Assembly: GCA_964035545.1 (NCBI GenBank)
Contig: OZ037771.1
Coordinates: 8,666,408-8,730,407 of the forward strand
Length of the DNA: 64,000 bases
Direction of reading: 5' to 3'
Source of the DNA: Bugula neritina
Taxonomy: Eukaryota; Bryozoa; Gymnolaemata; Cheilostomatida; Bugulidae
Shown here: piece after piece, positions 53,129 through 64,000 of the stretch
Layout: each line of letters begins with the position of its first letter
How positions within the stretch are numbered: the first letter of the stretch is position 1
Made by a program: the position numbers and the translations under genes
The notes under the pieces: model-generated
What the model was told of the DNA's origin: nothing
Databases searched by the model: none
The model's input: only the letters and a program-made list of their open reading frames with translations

Positions 53129-54424
53129 AGGTTAGTGTTACCCCTTGAATCCAGCAGGAAGGTGACAGCTTTACTGGCTATCGTCCCAATTAAGAAATAG
53201 CTGCCACTGTAGGGTTCTACCCATACTTTCCTAGTGCGCTCGGTCTTTGCAAGGGACACCCCTCTTGTTTAAGTTTGGGCTGGGACTGCATCCGATGGTT
53301 GCGGACAGGTTTTTGAGGGGCGGTTTGGAGTGGCACAGTGAAGATAGCAGATTGGCCATATGGCTTGCCTGTCCTTCTTGACACTTTCCACTCCGGTAGG
53401 AGTGCCCGTCTTGTTTGCACAAACTGCCGGCGGCTCTCCTGCCGGAGAAGTCTTATCTCCGGCCTGCAGCTGGCAGAAGTTCTTGCGAGCCGGGAGAGTT
53501 CAACTTTTTCCGCATTGAAGGGCACTCTCTGCAAAGGTGCCTGCAGCTACCGCATTTCTAACGGGTGGTTACCTGCTTCTTTAGCAGCCCCTCCCGCGAT
53601 TTCAAAGCTCTGTGAGTGGGTCCAGCTGCTGAAAACTGTGTAAGTGCTTCCACTAGTTTTGCTATCATGTCGGTCATTTGCGCCACCTTAGAGACGGTCG
53701 AAGACTTGGTGAAGGGGACAACGACAAGGGTCGCCGCTTCAGCCTTGCTATAAGTAGTTGCCAACTATGCTTTAATTTGGCCGGACCTCACATGGCTCCT
53801 GTGTAGCTTGGTGGCCAAGAGATAGGTCTCACTTTTATGCAGTGCGTCTTCAATCGTCGCGGCTCCTCTAGTTATAAACTAGCGATGGAGGCCTAGGTCA
53901 TTCATTGGCTGCACAAGAGCGTCAAAAGTGTACCATTTACGGTTAACGGGTGACAGGCTATTATGCGCAATTTGCGCTAACCGTTTAACTGTGGCAGCAG
54001 ATTCTTGCAGGGAGGTGCCCGGATCACGCTGCAACCCTTGCAAGCGAACTCGGGCGTCTATAAGCAAGATTCCAAATTGAGTCCGTAGTGCAGCAAAAAT
54101 GCTATTGACATCAGGTTCTAACTCATGGGCTTTGGCTACCCCTGGTAAAGCCAGCCTTATTTTCAGCAAGGCCACGCAATGTGGCCATTGAGTGACTGCT
54201 ACCATGTCACTAAATTCTTGAATAAATTGTTCTACGTCCTCATTGCCGGTGAATACAGAGGCTTTCAGGCGGTACCTATCACCAGGTAGTTCTCTGTGAG
54301 TTTACTCGCCCCGTGGCACCGGATTTTTCAGAATAATATTAATAACAAGCTTATCTTCATCCTGCCGCAGAGGTTGCGCAAGTTTTTCTGTCATGACGAG
54401 GACTCCCGCGTTGTGCTCTGCCAT
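53129..54424 (-). pseudogene. Ty3/gypsy gag-protease remnant, copy 2
   Basis: Duplicate of 23290-24581. KVWVEPYSGSYFLIG and TFLLDSRGNTNL (53029-53259) show the start of the protease, with the catalytic DTG-type site altered to DSR. The gag frame is broken further than in copy 1, e.g. a stop near 54305 and a frameshift around 53770. The pol genes are missing. Confidence 0.75.
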
Positions 54425-54459
54425 TATAACCCCGATTTATTGTCCAGATAGCAGTTGCG

Positions 54460-54740
54460 TTGCACACAATTATCTCACCGCTGCCACCATTGCTGTAGTT
54501 TTGTGCACTACTACTTTGGTTATTATTACATGCTAGTAAATACTACATATTTACTGTGAGGTTATGTGCAGAACCTACGAGTTGATCATTTAACAAGAGA
54601 ACTGTATTGTTTATGAATTACGCACGATCAGAAATCAGTATAAGTACAAAAGAGAAAAGAGTACAATAGCCAAAACAATTACATAAAGTCAACCTAGTTA
54701 TTTACTATTACTGTCCAAGACTGCTGTGGGTGCTGGAAGG
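54460..54740 (-). repeat. Gypsy LTR, copy 2
   Basis: Duplicate of 24620-24890, over 95% identical by eye. Confidence 0.5.
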
Positions 54741-55734
54741 CATTGCTTCTATACATGGAGTGGATTCAGATTGGATGACACAAGATTCCAGTGGTGTCGT
54801 CCGTAGTTGCTGGGGGTGTCGCACGTAATTATTAGTAGGGTACCGCATAGAAATGCGGCATGGCTTGGAGTTGTCGTCTTTGACCATAATCTATAGAGTT
54901 ACGTGTAGTAGGGGATATACTGGAGGGTATATTTCCCCTAACCATTACACCATGTGAATTATGCCTGCGCTTTTTGCTTTTTGAAATAAGCAGCTGAAAC
55001 CTTGCTTGGTCAGGTTCCAACAAAATTTTAAAAAGTCTATCACGTAATCTAAAACGAACAAACTCATTTACCAGCAGACCAATTAAAGTTGCTCGTTTGG
55101 CGCAATTGATGCAGTGGTTTGATCACGCGGTTCAAAACTAACAAAATTTGCATTCGTGGTGTCATTTTGGTTTGATATTTGTCCAATTCGTTGACTGTTT
55201 GAATAAGCTATTGGAGTGGCTCCAGTGAGCTGTACAGGATAGAGGGAAGAACAGCGTGACAATGCAAGTTGTTAGTATGCCTTGTTAGTTTTTTTATATA
55301 GGTACCGGTATATGTATTAATAACATATAAAATAAGATATCCCAATTATGTATTGATCAGAAATAAAATGACTATATCAATGTTTTCTTCCTATACGAAA
55401 GCCCAAAAGTTCTTTTGTACAAATCATGCTTATTTCTCTCTCGAAGCTAGCTTTGCAACAGTAAAGTAAATATTTCAATATTTTCGGTAGATCTCCTTTT
55501 TAAAATTTAGTTTTACAGTTTACTAAATTTCAGAATTAGCTATTCTGTATAGAAAATTGTAAAAATTTAAATGAGACTCTTTGTTAAAAGAAATATTTGC
55601 ATGATTAATTTTTCCATCTGCCATCTTTATTAAAATAAGTAACTTGGAAGTTTCACTGCTATGGTTTAGTCACTCAGTGTGTTATTGCTCAAAAATTATC
55701 AAATGTAAAATATTTTTTTAATGAGCAAGTCAAA

Positions 55735-56338
55735 GCTTTGCAGCAGCGGTTGGTCCTGCTTTGATACATACATGTGTGTGACCCACTAATTGGGGATGCT
55801 CGTTTTATACTGTAGGTTTCACGAGCTGGATGCTCACAGATCACCACTCATTTATTGCGATGCATTACTTTGACTACACTTGTCCACTTACTCAAAGTGT
55901 GTACACAGTGTGGGGATTGACTGCTAGATTACTGATCGATACTTATCGATACTTACTCTTGCTTTTCAAACTGTCCCACAATTTAGTTTATGTATTTCAA
56001 AACAGTTTTATTATAGTTTCCTTGATGAGTCACATATGGTACAGATAAATCATATATGGTACAGCTTTTAGTGTCCAAACCTTAGTAATAATATCCAGGA
56101 AAGCTTTATATTTGTTTAAAAGTTGGTGACTTTTATAATGTTTTCTGACTTATAAATTTTTGTTGTATGTTATAATTAGTTACAAGTGCAACTATAGTGT
56201 GAATATATTGTTTCTAATTTTTATTTTATTGATTTATTCCAGAAAAATAATCATCAGTAATTACAATAAATCTTCATGTAAGTCTTCAAGTTATTGGTAA
56301 CATCAGAGTATAGAAAGAACAGAAAAAATACGAAAAAC

Positions 56339-56427
<89 letters not shown>

Positions 56428-56500
56428 ATGTATAATATTTAATGTTTATATGATGTATATATGATGTATATATAATATAATACATTCAAATATTATACAT
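55735..56500. repeat. 3' flank duplicate, first copy
   Basis: Homologous to 25890-26620 of gene 2 and to 56745-57540. Includes a TA tract of 83 bp (56342-56424). Confidence 0.75.
56342..56424. repeat. (TA)n microsatellite
   Basis: 83 bp of pure TA, against about 25 bp at the matching site near 26487-26511. Confidence 0.95.
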
Positions 56501-56619
56501 GCATACATACATATACACAGTCCATGTATACAAAGTAACAGCCTCTGAGTCAAGGAGTGCACCTGTAATCATGATTATCTTTTGCTGAAAATCCTCATAA
56601 CTTTTATAAACAATTACAA

Positions 56620-56744
56620 ACTATCTAAGTTCACAGCTGACTACCTTATTTCTATGTTAACAACAGATGTTGTTACTGTTGATGAAGTAGCTTTGCTCTC
56701 TGAAGTAGTTATTTTTTATTTTTAAACCATGTTTTAACTGAAGT

Positions 56745-56745
<1 letters not shown>
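56620..56745 (-). pseudogene. Relic of exon E10 (C-terminal tail only)
   Basis: Matches 26710-26838, the stop codon and last codons of gene 2 E10 plus 3' sequence, then breaks off at CATGTTTTAACTGAAG and runs into a repeat of the 3' flank. It has the gene 2 version of the tail (ATGTTAACAACAGATG), not that of gene 3. Confidence 0.75.
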
Positions 56746-57540
<795 letters not shown>

Positions 57541-57603
57541 ATACATATAGAGAAATTTTATAATTTTTATAAAAAATTACAAACTCTTTAGATTCACAGC
57601 TGA

Positions 57604-58509
57604 TCATGTCATTTCTATGTTACCAGCAGATGTTGTTGAAGTAGTTTTGCTTTTTGAAGTAGTCATTTTAGATTTACTCCATGTTTTGATAGAAGTCACA
57701 CAACTCCAACTTATGAGATTTGCACTCGCTATTAGCACGCCTTGAGATTCTACGAAAATTTGCATGATTAGCCACACTAAGTCATCATTGCTTGCTGTAG
57801 CTGCAAAAAGCAAGATCCAGCCTAAGCCCAGACAAATAGAAACTTTGAAGCATGTAATAATGTTCTTTTTTAGCCTCACTTTATCCTGTTTTAAAGCAGC
57901 TGGGCTCGTATTGAATATTTTTACCATGACCACAATGCCTATTATACAATTTGTAACTATCAATATGTATATAGGCACAAGGTACAAAGCTAGACGTATG
58001 GTAGTGTCACCAAGAAAGCATACACCTGCACCACTGTAAATATCCTGGCTAATAGAGAGTTGACTAGTAGAGAGTATATATGTTATCATAGTGCAAACCA
58101 AAGGCAGTCCTAATGCATATACACTGAACAACACAAAAGGTTTATGTGACCTTGACACAAGTCTCATGGAATATAAACTGCGCACTATACTAATTGCCAT
58201 AGAGTTGCTCCACGTGAGTGATGCAAGAAAGAAGAACTGTGTAATGGCTGCTATAGCTTGACAACCAGCTTCGTCTCTCCCAATCGGTAAGTTTATAAGT
58301 GAAAAGCACAAAAGAGCCCCAAATAAGCAAATCAGAAGTGAAACCATCATAGTATCAGGTAAGCTAAGAGGCTTTTTCTTTCTCAGCATAATTAGAATAA
58401 TGTTACAGACTATGGCAAAAAGGGAGGCACCCAGAAGAACATAGTCGTGAATTCCAAAAGTTAATTTTGGTCCAGGAATCAATGCTGTTTTGTTGATCAC
58501 CTCAAGGAC
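57604..58509 (-). CDS. Gene 3 exon E10: seven-transmembrane domain and tail
   Basis: 906 nt including the stop. Helices are nearly identical to gene 2. Changes fall in TM3 (SNSMA for SNCMA), the TM5-TM6 loop (FNTSPAALKQ for FRAGAAALKQ) and the Ser/Thr/Lys tail, which ends GNIEMT. A TTTATT at 57226-57231 is a possible polyadenylation signal on this strand. Confidence 0.85.
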   Translation of the reverse strand, partial: VLEVINKTALIPGPKLTFGIHDYVLLGASLFAIVCNIILIMLRKKKPLSLPDTMMVSLLICLFGALLCFSLINLPIGRDEAGCQAIAAITQFFFLASLTWSNSMAISIVRSLYSMRLVSRSHKPFVLFSVYALGLPLVCTMITYILSTSQLSISQDIYSGAGVCFLGDTTIRLALYLVPIYILIVTNCIIGIVVMVKIFNTSPAALKQDKVRLKKNIITCFKVSICLGLGWILLFAATASNDDLVWLIMQIFVESQGVLIASANLISWSCVTSIKTWSKSKMTTSKSKTTSTTSAGNIEMT

Positions 58510-61184
58510 CTAAAACCACAAAAAATAGTGTTCTAGCAGTAAAGTACATATTTAAATTGAATTGCCATTCCAAATGACTTGAAGTTGTAATCTATGAATA
58601 GAAAGAACTTCAATATACACATATGTAAATAAAGGAGTGAAATGTTATATATTAATTTTACCCAAAGTAATTTATATGAGAAATGGTTTGATTGCATGTA
58701 TAAGAATTACCACACTTACACATCACAAAAATAAAACCCATCTTTCAATACATTTTAGTTACTATAAAGAGTTGTCTCTCACACTTTATAAACCTAACCG
58801 ATAAACAAAAACTACCTTAAATGGTTATAGTTCAGTAAACCAAACATAGTAAATTTGTAATACTTCGGTTGTAGCAGCAGTTGATTATAGTCAGTAAACA
58901 TAAACAAGCTTTATAAATAAAACTAAATATTTATCTCAAATCATTTCACTGTCAGAACTGATAAAATAATCTTGTAGCTATATAGTAGCTACAGGTAGGT
59001 TCTTGCTGTTGCATTATGAAGTACTTACGAGTGAGTGTGACAAAAGAAAGAATAAAAAACCTACCTGAAGCCCATTGGCTGAAAGTTGGATTTGTTTATA
59101 TGCTCGGTTTGACAACTGTGAGATTATGGATTTGTTGGAGCAGAACATAATAGAGTCATTTGAGCTTCTCCACATTGGAACTGAAGTTGTTTTTTCTTCT
59201 AGTGGATATCTTGCAAGACCGAAAACTACACTTGTACCACTGTGACCTGAAGAACCTCGCCTATCAGTTGGCGGTTTAGAGCTAGCATTCATTCCACCAG
59301 TTTCATTTGGAAAACACTGGTGCATTTCCTTGCCGCATAAGTCAGTGATAAAAAAGCCATTTGTGAAGACCGTACTATTTACCAATTCCTCCAAAATAAG
59401 TTCACGTAAGACACTAGTTGAGTTGTCTATTTTACTGCACACAGATTGAGGGTCCTGTACACATCTTCCGCAACACTGCCAAGAGCTCAGTCTAATGGTT
59501 GTGATATAACTACGCAGCGACACTTGAACTGATTCAGCGAATAAATCTTCTAGGGAGCCACCAGTCACAATTTCACTATTTTGTATTAGGTACTCTAAAT
59601 CACAGATGACACAAAAGTAGTTGCGGAATACTGCGTTATAATAATATACAAATGAAACTGGTCCCCTCTCACAGTCCTCACTCAGCTTCCATCCTGCGTA
59701 CATGTTGGGACATTTGCTTTTATATGTTCTCTCTTTTAAACATTTGTAGAAGTAGTCTGAGTCATCCAGTGATAGTGTGTATGAGTCAAAATGACATTCT
59801 CCTCTGAAATACAAAAACAACCATATCATTAATTTTAAAGTAACAATATAGATCTAGCAGCTTCAACTGATAATAAAAAGAACAATGGCGCCTAAAAAGG
59901 TGGTGTACATGAAACACCAAAAAAGGTGCTAAATTTATGCAACAACTCACTTATTAACTACATTAATTTATTAACTATGTTAGCATGCACATAGTGCATT
60001 ATATCATTAAGTTATTGTATAGAAAAAGTATAACGTGAAACATTTTTAGCATTTCATGAAGTTTAACTTACACGATGTTACCAAGTTGATCCTGCTCACA
60101 TTTCACTGCTACATCCCAGAATGTGGTGTTTGTGGCTTTATTGCATCTTGCACAGTGTATATTCTTATATCTGAAAAAATTATCAAGAAAATGGCAGTAT
60201 TTTACTTTATTGACAATACTAAAATAAAATTAAGAGCAAATGCTTTGTTTGCACTGGATATATTACTGTACTTGTAAGTCCCTACACAATAATAAATTAA
60301 AAAGATCAGTAAGTTTTGCTGAATAAGGTGTGCATCACATAGCTAAACAACTTCGCTGGTCAATTACAACAGTATAACTTGCCTAAGTATTTGAAATTTC
60401 ATGATTTATTCATTTGTAAATAACCCCACGGTGTTCCGTTACTCAACCACAAAGTCCAAATATATACATTAGACAACATACGTCAAACGAGTGTTCATGT
60501 CAAGGACGAGCCAGCCATAGAGACTCCATTCCCCAACATCTCCCATGGAACACTGAGATTTCTCCTCATCACTGGCTTCCTGTGGGCAAGAGGTGACAAC
60601 TACTGTCCCTGTTATAGCAGACCTGTATACATCATAACAAACCCAGTCCATTCTCTCGTCAGGGTCACGCATTTCCACTTCAACATCTTGGCAGCAGGTT
60701 CCAAAATATTGACATCTTTGATCACACCTTTGAAACAGAGCAATACAAACTACACTCACCTGTCTATTGGTGCATGTCTATAAACTGGGAAACCATCACC
60801 ATAAAACAATCATATTTCAAGTATTTCTGTAAAATAAACGCCAAACTATGTTGTTACATGGTGAGATTGATAAAAAATATGTAGGTGCCAACACTTACTC
60901 GCAGTTTTTGTATTGAGTCGTTACACCACATAAACTAAAATATTTAGCTATTTCAGCTACAGTCCATAGAAACGTTCTCTGCATCTGAACTTGAGGATCA
61001 TAGGAGAAGTCCTCAACTCTCACACAAGAATTGGACAAGTCTTGGACGTGGTTGTAAGCACAGCCGGGGCCAGAGCATTGAATGGAATCTGTTGCTTTGG
61101 GGAACATAATTAGTTTTCCACACACGCTGCTGTAGTCACTCAAGCAATACATACTTCCTAAGTCCCACATCTTTGGTACCTCTA
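57604..61184 (-). CDS. Gene 3: Methuselah-like class B GPCR paralog, exons E6-E10 (5' half outside window)
   Basis: Exons: E6 60899-61184, E7 60482-60727, E8 60072-60170, E9 59065-59803, E10 57604-58509. Splice sites and phases are the same as in gene 2, and the frame is unbroken. It is most similar to gene 2: E6 and E7 are almost identical. The start of E9, the E9 linker, intracellular loop 3 and the tail have diverged. By analogy with gene 2, E5 should lie several kb to the right, beyond a BEL/Pao insertion whose edge enters the window. Intron 9 has about 250 bp (near 58654-58905) absent from gene 2. Confidence 0.8.
59065..59803 (-). CDS. Gene 3 exon E9: diverged module 4 and juxtamembrane region
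   Basis: 739 nt, the shortest of the three E9 exons. The module start is YKCLKERTYKSKC: the usual CP proline is lost and the charge changes. The ending VFRNYFCVICD is kept. After GGSLEDLF it again matches gene 2 almost exactly until the linker. Confidence 0.8.
60072..60170 (-). CDS. Gene 3 exon E8: 99-nt exon
   Basis: Same 99-nt exon between TTCAG and GTAAGT as in gene 2, encoding YKNIHCARCN, frame-preserving. Confidence 0.8.
60482..60727 (-). CDS. Gene 3 exon E7: somatomedin-B-like motif
   Basis: 246 nt, nearly identical to gene 2. It keeps the EASDEE of gene 1 where gene 2 has EASVEE. Donor GTATGT. Confidence 0.8.
60899..61184 (-). CDS. Gene 3 exon E6: Cys-rich exon
   Basis: 286 nt, nearly identical to gene 2 E6, with the FPKATDS variant. 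Acceptor TTTGACAG, donor GTAAGT. Confidence 0.8.
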
Positions 61185-62009
61185 CTGTCAAATTATAATT
61201 ATTTACAGATTATTATATTATAAACACACTGTTTACATCATGAGCAGCAGTGTATGCATATACACTAGAGAACCAAATAGTTCAACATTGACTCATCGTT
61301 GAGATTTTGTGCTCACAACATTATTTACTAGCAGCCCATGTTTCAACATTGAGTGAATGGCTTTAAGAGAGCAAATGATAAAATACATAATAACACATAA
61401 TAAATCCATATATTTGGGAGTTTTTTCTTATATTGGATTTAAGGCCCTTTGTTTATAATGTTGGGAGACAAGCAGAAATGAGGCTAGGATATCAGACATC
61501 TTTTAGCATAGCTTGGTATGCCTCAAAGACTGTTTCTAGCTTTTTTTTTGCTGAAAATAGTCACTATGTTCCCACTGCCTCACATTATGGAAATGAACGT
61601 TTTTTCTATGTTTGGGAACAGTTGCATGGAATGAAATCACAACCATAGGTTAATGCAAACCGCAATTACAAATCCATTCATGTAGGATCAATTCGTTGTT
61701 ATGGGAACTCGTGGTGAATGTGAAGCCTTTGCAGCGTCAAAAAATAAAAGGGCCAAATTGAGGAGAATTTCTATAACATTGCCATTACTTTACGCGTGAT
61801 TGCATTGCAATATTTTATACTAAGTATCATCACACGACTCACTAGGTATCTAGTGATCAGTTGGGATTAGGACATAATGAAACCTGCATAATTGAGTTTT
61901 CGTATAACACCTTCTATAAACCTGTGCCTGTAACAACGACCAATCACCTTTAACACTTGAATACATTAACCTATTAAACTATTCTTATATACTATTGCTA
62001 CAGGTTTCT

Positions 62010-63034
62010 ATAATAAAGGTAACGAGGGGGGCACAACGTTCACAGGGCTACAAAAAGTAGGTCAAATTGTGAGAGAACGTATTGACTTAGAGTTGTGATT
62101 TTTTTAATAAAAGTGTAATGACATAATTATTCAACCATTGTAGTTTCAACACTTGCGGAGCATACATGTTGAAGAGGCAAGTCAAAAACTGTTTTTACCT
62201 ACTTTTTGTAAATTTTTAAGATGTCACTAAAGCTTTATAACTTTTTACCCTCAAAAGTAACGAGCCTAGTTTTACTGATATTGTTGTCATCGCTTGTCTC
62301 TACATTGCTTAACTAGCATAATAGCAAATTCTAAAATAATTTTTCCTTGAACCACATTTATTTTCAACTCGGCCACACGGGGCACAATGGGCCATGCTTA
62401 CCATTGCACCCTGATTACTGTTATTAGTCTGTTTGCCCGAAAAACTATTTGAAATGTTAATAAAATCTATATTTATACCCATTTCTGACCTTCTTTTTGT
62501 GAAATATCAAACTGACCTAATATATATACATCTGGTGGGGTTATATATTTGCCATTTTATACATCATACAAAACACTCTGTTGCTGCTACTAATAGATAG
62601 TCATAATATTCATTATACATTATATCATTGTGGGAGTATACGTATGTAAATCTGACTAAAATAAATTGTAATTTGCTCATTTTCTCCCCCTCCCTTCCGA
62701 ACTCCAGCCACAAACTTCAGCCACCTTAGCTACAGTTCATAGAAGAAAGTCCACTCGGAATTTCGTACTACTAAAGTTTTTTCTGATGAAAGTTTTTGTG
62801 AAGTGAAAATATAAAAAGCATTTTTAGTTCTAAAGTCTAAAGAGTAATAATAATGGCGCCGTAGAAATGAATGATGTGCGTTTGATTTTGCCTTTCCCTG
62901 CTTTCTGTAGTAGTACAAACTGTACAGCTAAAACATGATGTTTGCTGCAGCTCTGAAAGAGTATTTTTATCTACTTGTGCATATTGAAAAAGTAAAAATC
63001 AGATGCAACCAAACTTATAATGGTTCAATATATT
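62010..63034. other. Gene 3 intron 5: insertion shared with gene 2
   Basis: Nearly identical to 30905-31925. No coding region recognised. Confidence 0.4.
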
Positions 63035-63696
63035 TGTTGTGTAACGTTTGCCCCAGTTTATAGTAACAGGTTGCACTGGTGGAGTTTTAATGATGTTTAT
63101 TAAACCAATGTGAAACTACAATAATACAATAATACTATCAGATAATAAAGGCATTAATGAAAAAAAAATGAAACATAAACATTACAAAATTGTTGTATAA
63201 CAATATTCAACATACCTCTATTACCCTTCCTGAGGAAAGTTAGAATTAAATATATATATAAGGTTGTAATATTGAGAAGTTAAATATCTATCATGTATAG
63301 AATGCTGTTACTCAATCAAAAAAATGACTAGTGAGAACTCTAACACAAGTTTTATAGTCAGTGGAAAAAATACATCAGCCTGGAATGAAAACATAAGGCA
63401 ACAGAATGCTATAATCTCTGGTTATACAAGTTATAAAAAGGCTGACAGCTATTGTGGTAACAAAAATCATTGCTTTGTAACAGTGAACTCAAAGCTATCT
63501 GTGGTTTGCAAAGCCGTAGCTAAGTGAGTAGCTGAGTGATAATATAAATGAATGATGATGAATTGTCCTATGCTACTGCAGGTGATGCTTTGAATATATT
63601 GTGCAAACAAGTTAAAGAAACTGTAGTAATGTGTAATACTACACTCCATCTAAAATTTAGAATGAAATTTTACTATTTCTCACCAAGGACACTACA
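63035..63696 (-). repeat. LTR-like block, probably BEL/Pao 3' LTR
   Basis: Minus strand starts TGTAGTGTCCTTGGTGAG directly after TTTTAGGTGGGAG, a polypurine-like tract that follows a BEL/Pao integrase end. Homologous to 31926-32580. Confidence 0.5.
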
Positions 63697-63731
63697 CTCC
63701 CACCTAAAATTTCTTAAGTTTTCAGCAAAGT

Positions 63732-63975
63732 TTACTCATTACCCTTTGAAAAATTTTCAATTAGCGTCACCAGCTTTGAGACAGGTCGGTGTAGGTACTT
63801 TTTGGAGTTTACAGGCTGGTTTCTATTACCAATTAGAATTTTGACTGATCTGACTCTACCGTCTTTAGATTTCATACATTCTACCACCTTTCCCATAGAC
63901 CACTCATTTCTATTACTATTGTCATTTACAATAATGACTATGTTTCCGGTTTTTATTTCTTTTCCTGTTTGATTT
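63732..63975 (-). pseudogene. BEL/Pao Pol C-terminus (integrase tail, DUF5641-like), partial
   Basis: Reads TGNIVIIVNDNSNRNEWSMG, then KDGRVRSVKI, then LHRPVSKLVTLIE, ending in TAA at 63732. This is the GD-V-I-x-D...R..W..G-V...DG-VR-V...RPV-KL pattern at the end of BEL/Pao Pol proteins. A stop about 20 codons upstream (near 63975) suggests a decayed copy, though the rest lies outside the window. Confidence 0.75.
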
Positions 63976-64000
63976 ACTTATTTCTGGCAAGGTTGGAGAC

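Noticed and set aside
63324-63527. Plus-strand ORF with CGNKNHCFVTVNSKLSVVC
   Set aside because: The copy in gene 2 (near 32200-32400) has a frameshift, and the stretch lies inside the LTR-like block.

Overview
This is AT-rich animal nuclear DNA. Protein-coding sequence is cut into short exons with GT-AG borders and consistent phases, introns run from about 0.2 to 10 kb, and there are long microsatellites, minisatellites and a varied transposon load (Ty3/gypsy, BEL/Pao, Penelope-like, hAT, foldback elements, a tRNA-derived SINE). There is no prokaryotic gene organisation. The receptor family and the transposon mix suggest an aquatic invertebrate (lophotrochozoan, cnidarian or sponge-like), but the species cannot be named from sequence alone.

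The backbone is a head-to-tail array of three paralogous receptor genes, all on the minus strand. I reassembled them from splice sites. Gene 1 (exons E1-E9, 11337 down to 103) loses its 7TM exon off the left edge. Gene 2 (E1-E10, 48786 down to 26728) is complete, with an open frame of about 1,107 residues. Gene 3 (E6-E10, 61184 down to 57604) loses its 5' half off the right edge. The product has a signal peptide, a large cysteine-rich ectodomain built from a repeated module (CP...C...[YF]xNxxC..C) mixed with somatomedin-B-like CC motifs, and a seven-helix domain resembling Methuselah-type class B GPCRs. Exon E8, only 99 nt, is hidden under a conserved plus-strand ORF in all three genes.

Region by region: 1-11.3 kb is gene 1, whose introns carry an inverted-repeat MITE, a 30-bp minisatellite, a SINE, a 421-bp near-perfect palindrome and another hairpin MITE. 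11.3-13.4 kb is upstream DNA shared with gene 2. 13.7-15.4 kb holds (AT)n, an uninterrupted (AC)335 tract and a Penelope-like GIY-YIG fragment with a hammerhead-like motif. 15.4-18.7 kb is mostly unrecognised, ending in degenerate ORFs. 18.95-24.9 kb is a decayed minus-strand Ty3/gypsy element. 26.7-48.8 kb is gene 2; its intron 5 carries BEL/Pao pieces and its intron 1 carries a hAT element split by a nearly pristine LTR retrotransposon (40356-45676). 48.8-57.6 kb is the spacer between genes 2 and 3, with a 16-bp minisatellite, a second copy of the gypsy gag, and a locally duplicated 3' flank containing a relic of exon E10. 57.6-64 kb is the 3' half of gene 3, ending in a minus-strand BEL/Pao fragment.

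Comparing the three units gives an order of events. Genes 2 and 3 share insertions that gene 1 lacks. Several insertions present in one unit have an identifiable empty site in another. The LTR element came last, inside the hAT, which is itself absent from gene 1.
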